A stretch of DNA of 14,379 nt from positions 1-14,379 of the forward strand of contig NZ_CALDPF010000061.1 of assembly GCF_937912035.1 (NCBI RefSeq), in the 5' to 3' direction. Made by a program: the position numbers and the translations under genes. Shown one piece after another: positions 7,178 to 14,379 of this stretch. The DNA comes from an uncultured Bacteroides sp. GTDB taxonomy: Bacteria; Bacteroidota; Bacteroidia; Bacteroidales; Bacteroidaceae. The notes under the pieces were generated by a model. That model worked only from the letters and a program-made list of their open reading frames with translations. It was not told the origin of the DNA and did not search any database. Position 1 is the first letter of the stretch, and each line of letters opens with the position of its first letter.

Positions 7178-9598
7178 ATGTACAAGGTCATTGATTCTGT
7201 AGAGGAGCTATATCAAGAAATTGAAATAGATAAAAATTGGACAGGTGCAGAGTGTTCTCTCCGTAACCGCTATCCACTACGTTTTGTCTTATTTGAGAGC
7301 TTCAATGATTTTAATGCATTCGTACAAGAATGTAGTAATCATTGTGTTTTTGTGCAAGGTATGGATAAATGGATGGATGAGGGCAATGATGATGAGTTAA
7401 TGACATATTCACAATTGGCAGACAGGTTTAAAGAGTACATAGAACACCTTCCATCTAACGATTTTGTAATAGCTCCATTCTCTGAGATAACCAGATTCTA
7501 TGATAACGAGCATTATAAAGAATTTAACTCATTAGTTAAAACAATCAGGCTAATATCTTCTCCAGAAGCTGCGCAATTAGATCATCAAAGAGTATACATT
7601 CCGATTATTGGAATGCAAAGTAAAATGAATCAATTCAAAAGCGATCCTAACATTCATATCTGGGAGTATCGTTCTGGAAAAGATACAGCTAAATATAAAC
7701 TCATATTGACAAACAATAATACATATGGAATACAATCGTTAGATGAGATATTTACCATCTGTCGCAATATGAGAGAATGGATTGCTTTATGGAAGGTTGG
7801 CAATAAGGTTAAGAATCAGATTATTTGTAGTTCAAAAACGATTTTTGACAACGCTCATAATGCACATCCTGATAATGCTTTCGATTATGTAATTTGCAGT
7901 AATGTATTTGAGTTCCTTACCAAAGGACTTGAACTCGATTTTGGTAGTCTACAACTCAGAGATGGAGATATTCTGTATTGGGAACAACTGGCATCTAATA
8001 TAGACATATCATCATTTACCTTTGAATCATTCGTACACAAGAGATTTAATTCGTATGCTCTTAACAACGAAATTGATTTCATACATATTTGGTTTGAATA
8101 TCAAGATGATTTTTCACGCTGGTTGCTTAAGAACTATTATCTATTTAAACATGGTGAAGAGAGTTATCTAAATAGGGTTCTAAGACTTTGTAATTCACAA
8201 AGTACCACCGAATTATTTTCTCTTTTAGAAACATTAATCTATGAAGAGCCATTGAATGAAGTATCGCTAGAGAAACGCAGAATAATGTTGATGGAAGCGA
8301 TGAAGTTTGATGTTAAAATCACGGAACTTTCAGAAAACAAGGTTCATAGTAAGCTGAATTCAATTGCTACAGATCCTGAACGAGGATATCAGATTGCGAT
8401 GAAATATATTACACCTCTAACGTACACTGAACGTCAGCTGATGATAGAGTGGTTAGGTCGTGGTGTAATTTCAAGAGAAAAAATACAGTCTTTGTATCCA
8501 GAATTATATTCATACACTTCTGTATCCAACTTAAATGTAGATGCTGAGAATATTTGGATTAATTCATATATTGATGAATATCGCAAATCAAAAATCTCTA
8601 ATAGACCAACAGATTTGATTTCTCAATTGATTTTAGATAAAAATTCATCATCGGCCTCGTTTGAGATGTGGTATAACAACTTTAAGACAGTAAAAACAAT
8701 ATTACACAATAGAGAAGATATTGATGTATATTATTGGATAGATGGTCTTGGAGTAGATTGGATTCCGTTTATAACAGAACAAATTAAGAAGCATAAAGTA
8801 GATGGCGTTTACTTAAATGAAGTACATATTGGTGTCGCAGAATTACCATCAACGACCGAGATAAACAAGGTTAAATTGGATGAGATTTCTTCACCGAATA
8901 AATTAAAAAAGGCAGGAGATTTAGATACATATGCTCATAGTAACAAATCCTATCCTAATTATATAATTGAAGAATTTGGAATTATAGAAAAGGCTATATC
9001 TTCCGTTCTTGCACAATATAATGGGAAAAAGATTGCGTTTATATCTGATCATGGTATCAGTTATATGGCACAATATGGCAAGGGATTAAATATTGCAGGA
9101 ATTAAGTCTAGTCATTCTGGACGATATGCAACATTGCAAAATAGCCATATAGGTGACGACTCATCATACATAGTATTAGAGGACCAAAAAACAATGTGCT
9201 CAATGAACTATAATTCATTAAGTTCAAAGACGCCTGCAGGATTAGGAGCACATGGTGGATGTACTCCTGAGGAGGTTCTTGTTCCTATTATTATAGTTTC
9301 AAACAAAAAGAATGCAAGTATATATTCTGCATCTCTAATCGATAATGAGATATCTGCATCTAAACCTATTGTGACGTATAGGATAAAAGGGCTTTCAACA
9401 GTTGATACGCCAAGTGTAAAATATAATGGGGTAGATTACTCATTAATCAAAACAGGTAATTGTACATACGAAAGTGAACGTCTAAATCTTGTAGAAACGT
9501 CTATACAGATTGTATTAAAAATAAATGATTATACCCAGTCTGATTCATTAATTATTAGGACTGGTGTTGATGAAGATGATCTATTTGGAGGGTTTTAA
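7178..9598 (+). CDS. pglZ: PglZ: alkaline-phosphatase-superfamily protein of the BREX system
   Basis: An 806-residue protein whose C-terminal third carries the PglZ domain, a metal-dependent fold of the alkaline phosphatase superfamily. The metal-site motifs are in the expected order: DGLG at residues 522-525, SDHG at 623-626, and HGGCTPEE at 692-699, followed by a VLVPIIIV strand. In many PglZ proteins the last motif reads HGGxSPEE, so the Cys-Thr here is a mild variation. The N-terminal 500 residues show no recognisable catalytic motif and presumably mediate complex formation. PglZ occurs in every BREX type and is the defining gene of the family; its true substrate is unresolved. Five bases separate it from brxC and two from brxL, so all three are surely co-transcribed. 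Confidence 0.92.
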   Translation: MYKVIDSVEELYQEIEIDKNWTGAECSLRNRYPLRFVLFESFNDFNAFVQECSNHCVFVQGMDKWMDEGNDDELMTYSQLADRFKEYIEHLPSNDFVIAPFSEITRFYDNEHYKEFNSLVKTIRLISSPEAAQLDHQRVYIPIIGMQSKMNQFKSDPNIHIWEYRSGKDTAKYKLILTNNNTYGIQSLDEIFTICRNMREWIALWKVGNKVKNQIICSSKTIFDNAHNAHPDNAFDYVICSNVFEFLTKGLELDFGSLQLRDGDILYWEQLASNIDISSFTFESFVHKRFNSYALNNEIDFIHIWFEYQDDFSRWLLKNYYLFKHGEESYLNRVLRLCNSQSTTELFSLLETLIYEEPLNEVSLEKRRIMLMEAMKFDVKITELSENKVHSKLNSIATDPERGYQIAMKYITPLTYTERQLMIEWLGRGVISREKIQSLYPELYSYTSVSNLNVDAENIWINSYIDEYRKSKISNRPTDLISQLILDKNSSSASFEMWYNNFKTVKTILHNREDIDVYYWIDGLGVDWIPFITEQIKKHKVDGVYLNEVHIGVAELPSTTEINKVKLDEISSPNKLKKAGDLDTYAHSNKSYPNYIIEEFGIIEKAISSVLAQYNGKKIAFISDHGISYMAQYGKGLNIAGIKSSHSGRYATLQNSHIGDDSSYIVLEDQKTMCSMNYNSLSSKTPAGLGAHGGCTPEEVLVPIIIVSNKKNASIYSASLIDNEISASKPIVTYRIKGLSTVDTPSVKYNGVDYSLIKTGNCTYESERLNLVETSIQIVLKINDYTQSDSLIIRTGVDEDDLFGGF

Positions 9599-9600
9599 TT

Positions 9601-11031
9601 ATGAATGAAGTAACAAGTCGGAAAATAAGGGAGCAATTTGCTTCTATGGCAATATATAAAGATCCTGCATCTACCAATAGTTTATTTGCTGGACGCAATT
9701 TGCCATCCTTCGTAAAAGATTTCATCCTCAAACGCTACATAAGCAATGATGGAGTTGTAAATCGTGATGGGCTTACAAATTTCCTTGATATGGTTATACC
9801 CCAGAAACAAACTGATGTCAAAGATAGATTGTCTGCTGGAGAAGAAATAACTTTGTTGACCAGGTTTATTATATACATAGATTTGGTAAAGGGTATTCGT
9901 AGATTTGGCATTCCTGATTTGGGTATTAAGATCAATGAGGGGCAAATCCCTGAATATGTTTATAAGAACCATACAGGGGAACTTGTAGATGGTGAAAAAT
10001 GGGGTATTATTAAATTATCTGTTTTACCTGATGAGGATGGCAAAAAGAACCACGTCGAGATGGTTGATTACAAGCCATTTAAGCCATATCGTTCTGTAGA
10101 CCTTGAATATCTAAGAGATGCTAGAAAAGTATTCTCAACTCAGGAATGGATTGATGTATTATTATCTGCAATGGAATATGAGGCGGATGGATTTAATACA
10201 ATGACTGAGAAGTTAGAGTTTTTGACTCGTCTGCTGATATTCATTGAACCAAGATTAAATGTAATAGAATTGGCACCCAAAGGAACTGGAAAATCTTTTG
10301 TTTTTGGCAACCTATCTAAATATGGCTGGCTTGTAAGTGGAGGAAAAGTTACAAGAGCAAAGTTATTTTATGATAAGGCCAAACAACAGAATGGTATAAT
10401 TAAAAATCATGATTTTACAGCTTTTGATGAAATACAAACAATCATTTTTCAAGAACCGGCAGAGATACAGGCTGCATTGAAATCATATTTAGAGTCTGGA
10501 AAAACAACAATTGATAATAATGAATTCAGTTCGGAATGTGGTTTGATGCTTATGGGAAATATTCCTTTGAGTGATCAAAGACGACCATTGAATTATAGGT
10601 ATTTTGACTCCTTACCTCAGGCATTTCGCGAGTCTGCCTTGTTAGATCGTTTCCATTGTTTCATTGAAGGATGGCACTTGCCTCGCATAAACAAGGGTAT
10701 TATCTATAAGGGATGGACTATTAACGTCGAATATTTTTCGGAGATACTTCATTCGCTTCGTACTCAAAACATATATGGATTATTGTTTGAGGAGCTAGTA
10801 GGATATGATAAAAATGCAGATACACGTGATTATAATGCTGTGAAGCGTATTGCTGTAGCTTATATGAAGTTATTATTTCCACATTGGGTAAGTGTATCAG
10901 ATGTCAATAAGGACGATTTTGATATGTATTGTTTACAGCCTGCTATTCGTAGACGTGGTATTATAAAGGAACAATGCCATTATATTGATGCAGAGTTCAA
11001 AACAACAATGCCAGAGTTCTGGATAAAATAA
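9601..11031 (+). CDS. brxL: BrxL: AAA+ ATPase of the BREX system, short form without Lon protease domain
   Basis: A 476-residue AAA+ protein of the BrxL family. An N-terminal region of about 200 residues precedes Walker A (PKGTGKS, residues 226-232). Walker B is AFDEI (274-278, D276/E277), sensor 1 is MGN (N320) and a probable arginine finger is LLDRFH (R350). The C-terminal segment with AVKRIAVAYMKLLFP corresponds to the helical lid after the ATPase core. BrxL of type 1 BREX is roughly 680 residues and continues into a Lon-like domain; here the protein ends about 125 residues after R350 with no Ser-Lys protease signature. The stop is clean, with no continuing frame. This may be the normal short BrxL form of type 4 systems. 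By analogy it acts as a ring-shaped, DNA-interacting motor. Confidence 0.88.
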   Translation: MNEVTSRKIREQFASMAIYKDPASTNSLFAGRNLPSFVKDFILKRYISNDGVVNRDGLTNFLDMVIPQKQTDVKDRLSAGEEITLLTRFIIYIDLVKGIRRFGIPDLGIKINEGQIPEYVYKNHTGELVDGEKWGIIKLSVLPDEDGKKNHVEMVDYKPFKPYRSVDLEYLRDARKVFSTQEWIDVLLSAMEYEADGFNTMTEKLEFLTRLLIFIEPRLNVIELAPKGTGKSFVFGNLSKYGWLVSGGKVTRAKLFYDKAKQQNGIIKNHDFTAFDEIQTIIFQEPAEIQAALKSYLESGKTTIDNNEFSSECGLMLMGNIPLSDQRRPLNYRYFDSLPQAFRESALLDRFHCFIEGWHLPRINKGIIYKGWTINVEYFSEILHSLRTQNIYGLLFEELVGYDKNADTRDYNAVKRIAVAYMKLLFPHWVSVSDVNKDDFDMYCLQPAIRRRGIIKEQCHYIDAEFKTTMPEFWIK

Positions 11032-11043
11032 ATAATCAGTACT

Positions 11044-11577
11044 ATGAATATAGATGCATTTATAGAAACCGATGATCGGACCCCTGCATTTCATTGCAAG
11101 TATTATCATGACCCAGAGCGATGGAACGAAGCATCGCCTAAAATTAAAAGTGAAATTAATGCACTGCCTTGGTCAGATTATATTAAGTATCTAAGTGAAG
11201 ATGGTACTTTATCGACAGGGCTTAATGCATTGCCTAACGATGCTGGTGGTTTATATTTGTTTTTCATTCAAGGACAAACACTTCCATCATCAGAAATGTA
11301 TCTTGCATATGTCGGTCGTGCATTATATACAGATAGTGAGAATATTCAAAAACGAGTTAGAAGATACCTGTGGGAGAGTACATACATAAAAGGAAGACCT
11401 AAAATTAAACGTCTTTTTAGACATTGGAAAAATTATTTATACGTTAAATTCTGTTATACAAAAGATAATAAATTAATTGAAGATGGCGAGAAAACCATAA
11501 TACGAGCCATATTACCGCCTTTTAACAGTGACCTTCCAGATAAAATTGAATATAAAGACCCTATAAAAGCATTTTGA
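11044..11577 (+). CDS. GIY-YIG family nuclease
   Basis: A 177-residue protein with a complete GIY-YIG endonuclease signature. It has GLY at residues 69-71, YVG at 89-91 followed by R92, the arginine-rich helix KRVRRYL (R104), the catalytic glutamate E149 in GEKTIIRAILPPFN, and the terminal asparagine N161. All residues expected for metal-dependent phosphodiester cleavage are therefore present. The first 65 residues are not part of the nuclease core and may be a specificity or docking region. It is not one of the four core BREX-4 genes, yet it sits 12 bases after brxL and 1 base before the next gene, so it is built into the operon. A role as the effector that cuts unmarked or invading DNA is inferred. 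It is unlike UvrC or homing endonucleases in size and context. Confidence 0.82.
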   Translation: MNIDAFIETDDRTPAFHCKYYHDPERWNEASPKIKSEINALPWSDYIKYLSEDGTLSTGLNALPNDAGGLYLFFIQGQTLPSSEMYLAYVGRALYTDSENIQKRVRRYLWESTYIKGRPKIKRLFRHWKNYLYVKFCYTKDNKLIEDGEKTIIRAILPPFNSDLPDKIEYKDPIKAF

Positions 11578-11578
11578 T

Positions 11579-12838
11579 ATGAACGCATTCAATATACCAG
11601 CCATTAGAGGAGTATTAGGTAATATCGTTTACTACACATCTTCTTTTACTTTTACCCAGATCGCAAATTTGGTTAGACCTATTGATGATGAACTACACAC
11701 TTCAACTTCTTTAAAAGATCAGTTACAACGTTCCTTAACAGAGAATCATAAGAGTATTACATCGTACATCCTGACTCAAAAGGAACATTTCTTTAATTCA
11801 TTGGTGTTAGCAGTATATGATGGAGAACCTATTTGGAATGAGATAGAGGTCGGTTTCAAAGGCGAAGATTATTATAATATGGGATTTTTAAGGCTAACTG
11901 GAGATGAAAAGATTTTTCCAGTTGATGGTCAACATCGAGTAGAAGGAATTAAATCAGCCATAAAAGAGCGCCCAGAACTAGGTGACGAATCGATTGCTGT
12001 AATTTTAATAGGGCATCAGACGAATAAGGAAGGGATGGAAAAAACACGAAGAATTTTTTCCACATTAAATAGGTATGCTAAACCTGTAAGCACAGGAGAT
12101 ATAATAGCCCTAGATGAAGATGATACCGTCGCTATAGTAACAAAAAACCTATTGGAAACATATCCTTTATTTATAAATGACAAGATTGGACCAGCTAAGA
12201 AATCTAAAGCTCTTTCCAATGACACAAAGTCTTTTACGTCATTGCTTACATTGTATGAAACCAACAAAATTATATATAGGTATTATATAAGTATCACAAA
12301 AAATAAAAAGAAATTATTGTCTAATCCTGATTTAGACAAAAATCTAAAGTTTCGACCTAGTCAAAATGAAATAGATGAATTTGAAAAATATTTAGTTGAT
12401 TTTTGGAACCTATTTACTGATGTATTTAAAGGAGTAAAAAAGTATGTAGGAGCAACGGATAATGCAGCATTACCATATCGAAATCGTGAAACTGGTGGGT
12501 TAATGTATTTTAGACCTATTGCACTACCACGTTTAATTACAGCTATATTAGAAACTTGTTTTAGAAAAGATATACAACTTTCCGAATGTATGTCAATATA
12601 CTCAGAGATGGAGATGTGCATATCTAAAGAGCCATGGATTAATATTTTGTGGGATCCTATTAAACAAACGATGATAATGACACATTCTTCAATAATAGAC
12701 AAATTATTGATGTTTTTGTATGACTCAACGATGTTGACGGATCGAGAGATAACAGCATTTAAAAAGAAATATGCGAAAGCACTTAATATTGATATAAATA
12801 ATATTGAGGCTCAATTAGAAAAAATCAAGATGTACTAG
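11579..12838 (+). CDS. DGQHR-domain protein, DndB-like
   Basis: A 419-residue protein with the hallmark DGQHR motif at residues 116-120 (PVDGQHRVEGI). It is followed by a conserved stretch with RRIFSTLNRYAKPVSTGD, which is typical of DndB/DGQHR proteins of DNA phosphorothioation loci. DndB is described as a transcriptional regulator of dnd genes, and the DGQHR motif also occurs in the restriction factor SspE, where it is linked to nucleotide hydrolysis and sensing of sulfur-modified DNA. Here the protein ends without a fused nuclease, resembling DndB more than SspE. It starts one base after the GIY-YIG stop, so the two may work as a pair. GC is very low (25% in one 60-base line). The domain call is strong; whether it regulates, senses or gates the nuclease is inference. 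Confidence 0.85.
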   Translation: MNAFNIPAIRGVLGNIVYYTSSFTFTQIANLVRPIDDELHTSTSLKDQLQRSLTENHKSITSYILTQKEHFFNSLVLAVYDGEPIWNEIEVGFKGEDYYNMGFLRLTGDEKIFPVDGQHRVEGIKSAIKERPELGDESIAVILIGHQTNKEGMEKTRRIFSTLNRYAKPVSTGDIIALDEDDTVAIVTKNLLETYPLFINDKIGPAKKSKALSNDTKSFTSLLTLYETNKIIYRYYISITKNKKKLLSNPDLDKNLKFRPSQNEIDEFEKYLVDFWNLFTDVFKGVKKYVGATDNAALPYRNRETGGLMYFRPIALPRLITAILETCFRKDIQLSECMSIYSEMEMCISKEPWINILWDPIKQTMIMTHSSIIDKLLMFLYDSTMLTDREITAFKKKYAKALNIDINNIEAQLEKIKMY

Positions 12839-12851
12839 CCCTATAGTATAT

Positions 12852-14231
12852 ATGGATAAAGATAAAAATATGCCTAAATTTCAATCACCTTTTGAGCAAC
12901 TACGAGAAGTGGATACTGAAGGTAAAGAATGGTGGAACTCGCGTAAGTTTGCACGAGTGATGGGCTATGGGAAGTATTGGAACTTCGAACGCGTGATGGC
13001 AAAGGCTCAGGCTTGGGTAACACAGAAAGGTTATCATCTTGGAGAACACTTTGTAGAGTTTACCGAAATGGCAGAGCTTGGAAATGGTGGTGTGCGTGAA
13101 GTGATTAGCATCAAACTTTCACGAGCAGCTTGTATGGCTATCGCTATGAATGCCGACCAAAAGAAGGATATGGTGAAGGTCGCTCAGGAGTATTTCTCTG
13201 CTACTATGACGAGCGATGTGGCAGTTCGTAGCATGGAATCGACAATTCTTCTCTACAAAGGAGCACGCGGAAAGACTCAGGTGCAAGTGGTCTTTGATAC
13301 TAATACATTTTGGTTATCTCAGCAGAGAATGGCTGAATTGTTTGGAGTTACACAGCAAAATATCAGTTACCACTTACATCAGATTGACGAAAGTGGAGAA
13401 ATACATTTGTCCGATGGTTACAAAAAATATTTGTATGTTCCGGACAAATGTTCGGAAAATGTTGTTTTGTACAACCTCGATGTAGTAATTGCAGTTGGTT
13501 ATCGTGTGAACAGCTATGAGGCAACGCAGTTCCGCATTTGGTCAACTCAGGTTTTGAAAGAGTACTTGACTAAAGGATTTGTGTTGGATGATGAGCGTCT
13601 GAAAGGAAAGAATGTGTTTGGAGCAGATTATTTCGATGATTTGCTTGACCGTATTCGTGAGATACGCCTTTCGGAACGTCGTTACTATCAGAAAATTACG
13701 GATATATATAGCGAATGTAGTGCCGACTATGACAAGGACAGCGAAACAACCAAGTTGTTCTTCAAGACGGTACAAAATATGATGCACTATGCTGTAACTA
13801 ATCAAACAGCAGCGGAAATCATCTATGACCGTGCCGATGCGGAGCGTCCCCATATGGGGCTTACCACTTGGAAGAATGCTCCAGATGGGCGAGTTATTAA
13901 GTCCGATGTTACGGTGGCTAAAAACTATCTGAGCGAAAAGGAAGTTGATGCACTGAATAGATTGAGTAATGCTTTCATAGACATTGCTGAACAACGAGCC
14001 GAAGATCATGTGTTGATGACAATGGCTGATTGGAAAGAGCTTCTCGGTAGATATATGGAGCTGAACAATAGAGCATTGCTTCCCGATGCCGGACGTATCA
14101 CACATGAACAAGCTGAGGAAAAGGCTTTGACTGAATATGAAAAGTTCAGAATCATACAAGATAGAGAAATTATGAGCGACTTCGACCGCCAGCTGAAATC
14201 GCTATTTGATAGTAATGATTCTAGTAAATAA
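12852..14231 (+). CDS. DinD N-terminal / RhuM-family fusion protein
   Basis: A 459-residue protein. Residues 1 to about 115 match the N-terminal part of DNA-damage-inducible protein D: FEQLREVDTEGKEWWNSRK, VMGYGKYWNFERVMAKA, and a REVISIKLSRAACMAIA helix followed by QEYFS. From about residue 125 to 450 it is a RhuM ('virulence protein') domain. This begins STILLYKGARG and includes a winged-helix-like segment WLSQQRMAELFGVTQQNIS (154-172), AVGYRVNSYEATQFRIWS, TLTTWKN-like HMGLTTWKN, and a long helical tail. RhuM proteins have no settled biochemical role; they are frequent in defence islands and mobile elements. The gene lies 13 bases after the DGQHR gene on the same strand, but its GC (43-47% in three lines) is far above that neighbour's (25%). 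It may therefore be separate cargo. ATG at 12870 is an alternative start. Confidence 0.85.
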   Translation: MDKDKNMPKFQSPFEQLREVDTEGKEWWNSRKFARVMGYGKYWNFERVMAKAQAWVTQKGYHLGEHFVEFTEMAELGNGGVREVISIKLSRAACMAIAMNADQKKDMVKVAQEYFSATMTSDVAVRSMESTILLYKGARGKTQVQVVFDTNTFWLSQQRMAELFGVTQQNISYHLHQIDESGEIHLSDGYKKYLYVPDKCSENVVLYNLDVVIAVGYRVNSYEATQFRIWSTQVLKEYLTKGFVLDDERLKGKNVFGADYFDDLLDRIREIRLSERRYYQKITDIYSECSADYDKDSETTKLFFKTVQNMMHYAVTNQTAAEIIYDRADAERPHMGLTTWKNAPDGRVIKSDVTVAKNYLSEKEVDALNRLSNAFIDIAEQRAEDHVLMTMADWKELLGRYMELNNRALLPDAGRITHEQAEEKALTEYEKFRIIQDREIMSDFDRQLKSLFDSNDSSK

Positions 14232-14253
14232 TATTTAATCAGTGAATAAACAG

Positions 14254-14280
14254 CACAGGAGGGCAATAAACCCTCCTGTG
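14254..14280. terminator. Strong hairpin, probable bidirectional terminator
   Basis: CACAGGAGGG (14254-14263) and CCCTCCTGTG (14271-14280) form a perfect 10-bp stem with a 7-base loop (CAATAAA). It lies 22 bases after the RhuM stop and 19 bases after the stop of the convergent gene on the minus strand, the classic site for a shared terminator. No long T-run follows on either strand, so termination may be less than complete. Confidence 0.75.
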
Positions 14281-14299
14281 TCATTTAAGTAGGAATCAT

Positions 14300-14379
14300 C
14301 TACACCTCAATCTCTTTCAGCGGTGCTCCATAGTTGCAATGGCGTCCCATAAAGCCGCGTTTGATGCAGGGGAGGTTGA
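14300..14379 (-). CDS. 3' end of an unidentified minus-strand gene (partial)
   Basis: Reading the minus strand from the right edge, an open frame of 25 codons ends at TAG (14302-14300). The visible C-terminus includes NLPCIKRGFMGRHC and NYGAPLKEIEV. Two cysteines nine residues apart and several basic residues are present, but no family is recognisable from so short a piece. Convergent orientation to the RhuM gene, and the hairpin between them, support a real gene end. Base composition is near 50% GC, like the flanks rather than the AT-rich operon, so it probably belongs to the resident chromosome or another island block. Confidence 0.5.
   Translation of the reverse strand, partial: NLPCIKRGFMGRHCNYGAPLKEIEV

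Noticed and set aside
11044..11577. GIY-YIG protein as a UvrC fragment or homing endonuclease
   Set aside because: There is no UvrB-binding or helix-hairpin-helix region as in UvrC. It is not within an intron or intein, and it is embedded in a defence operon with a separate N-terminal region.
11579..12838. DGQHR protein as a full SspE-type restriction enzyme
   Set aside because: SspE carries a C-terminal HNH-type nuclease. No HNH or other nuclease motif is visible after the DGQHR region here.
13542..14159. 205-codon open frame on the minus strand inside the RhuM gene
   Set aside because: It is antisense to a clear RhuM coding sequence. Its translation is rich in Ser, Phe, Ile and Cys with no recognisable domain, as expected for the shadow of a real gene.
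1..14379. CRISPR array, tRNA, rRNA or insertion sequence
   Set aside because: I saw no regularly spaced repeats, no tRNA-like cloverleaf or rRNA segments, and no transposase or integrase gene on either strand.

Overview
The window looks like a piece of a Bacteroidales genome (Bacteroides, Prevotella or Parabacteroides type). The evidence is low GC (about 20-47% in the 60-base lines I counted), starts without Shine-Dalgarno sequences, promoter-like motifs of the Bacteroides TAnnTTTG class, and gene families typical of that order. Genus-level assignment is not possible from sequence alone.

Left edge (1-415, minus strand): a small VbhA-like antitoxin gene overlaps by ATGA with a second ORF that runs off the window. 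This is probably an antitoxin-toxin pair of the Fic/Doc kind, with its own promoter in the intergenic region. Only the first 18 codons of the partner are visible.

Centre (535-12838, plus strand): one tight, apparently polycistronic defence operon of eight genes, with gaps from a 1-base overlap to 12 bases. The order is XRE regulator - brxP - small sulfur-binding-domain-like gene - brxC - pglZ - brxL - GIY-YIG nuclease - DGQHR (DndB-like) protein. The core brxP-brxC-pglZ-brxL, with no DNA methyltransferase, is the signature of a type 4 BREX phage-defence system. BrxP joins a DndC-like PP-loop/4Fe-4S sulfotransferase-type domain, a ferredoxin-like cysteine cluster and a DUF4007 domain. The three accessory genes all come from families otherwise known from DNA phosphorothioation or nuclease biology: an SBD-like reader, a GIY-YIG nuclease and a DndB-like DGQHR protein. 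My inference is that this locus marks DNA with sulfur rather than methyl groups and couples that mark to BREX ATPase/PglZ exclusion plus a dedicated nuclease. No cysteine desulfurase is present, so sulfur would have to come from a host IscS-type enzyme.

Right part (12852-14280): a DinD N-terminal/RhuM fusion gene sits 13 bases after the DGQHR gene on the same strand. It has clearly higher GC, so it may be a separately acquired cargo gene. It is followed by a perfect 10-bp stem that probably terminates transcription. At the edge (14300-14379) the 3' end of an unrelated minus-strand gene enters the window.

There is no gene-free stretch longer than about 190 bases. I saw no tRNA, rRNA, CRISPR array or insertion sequence.
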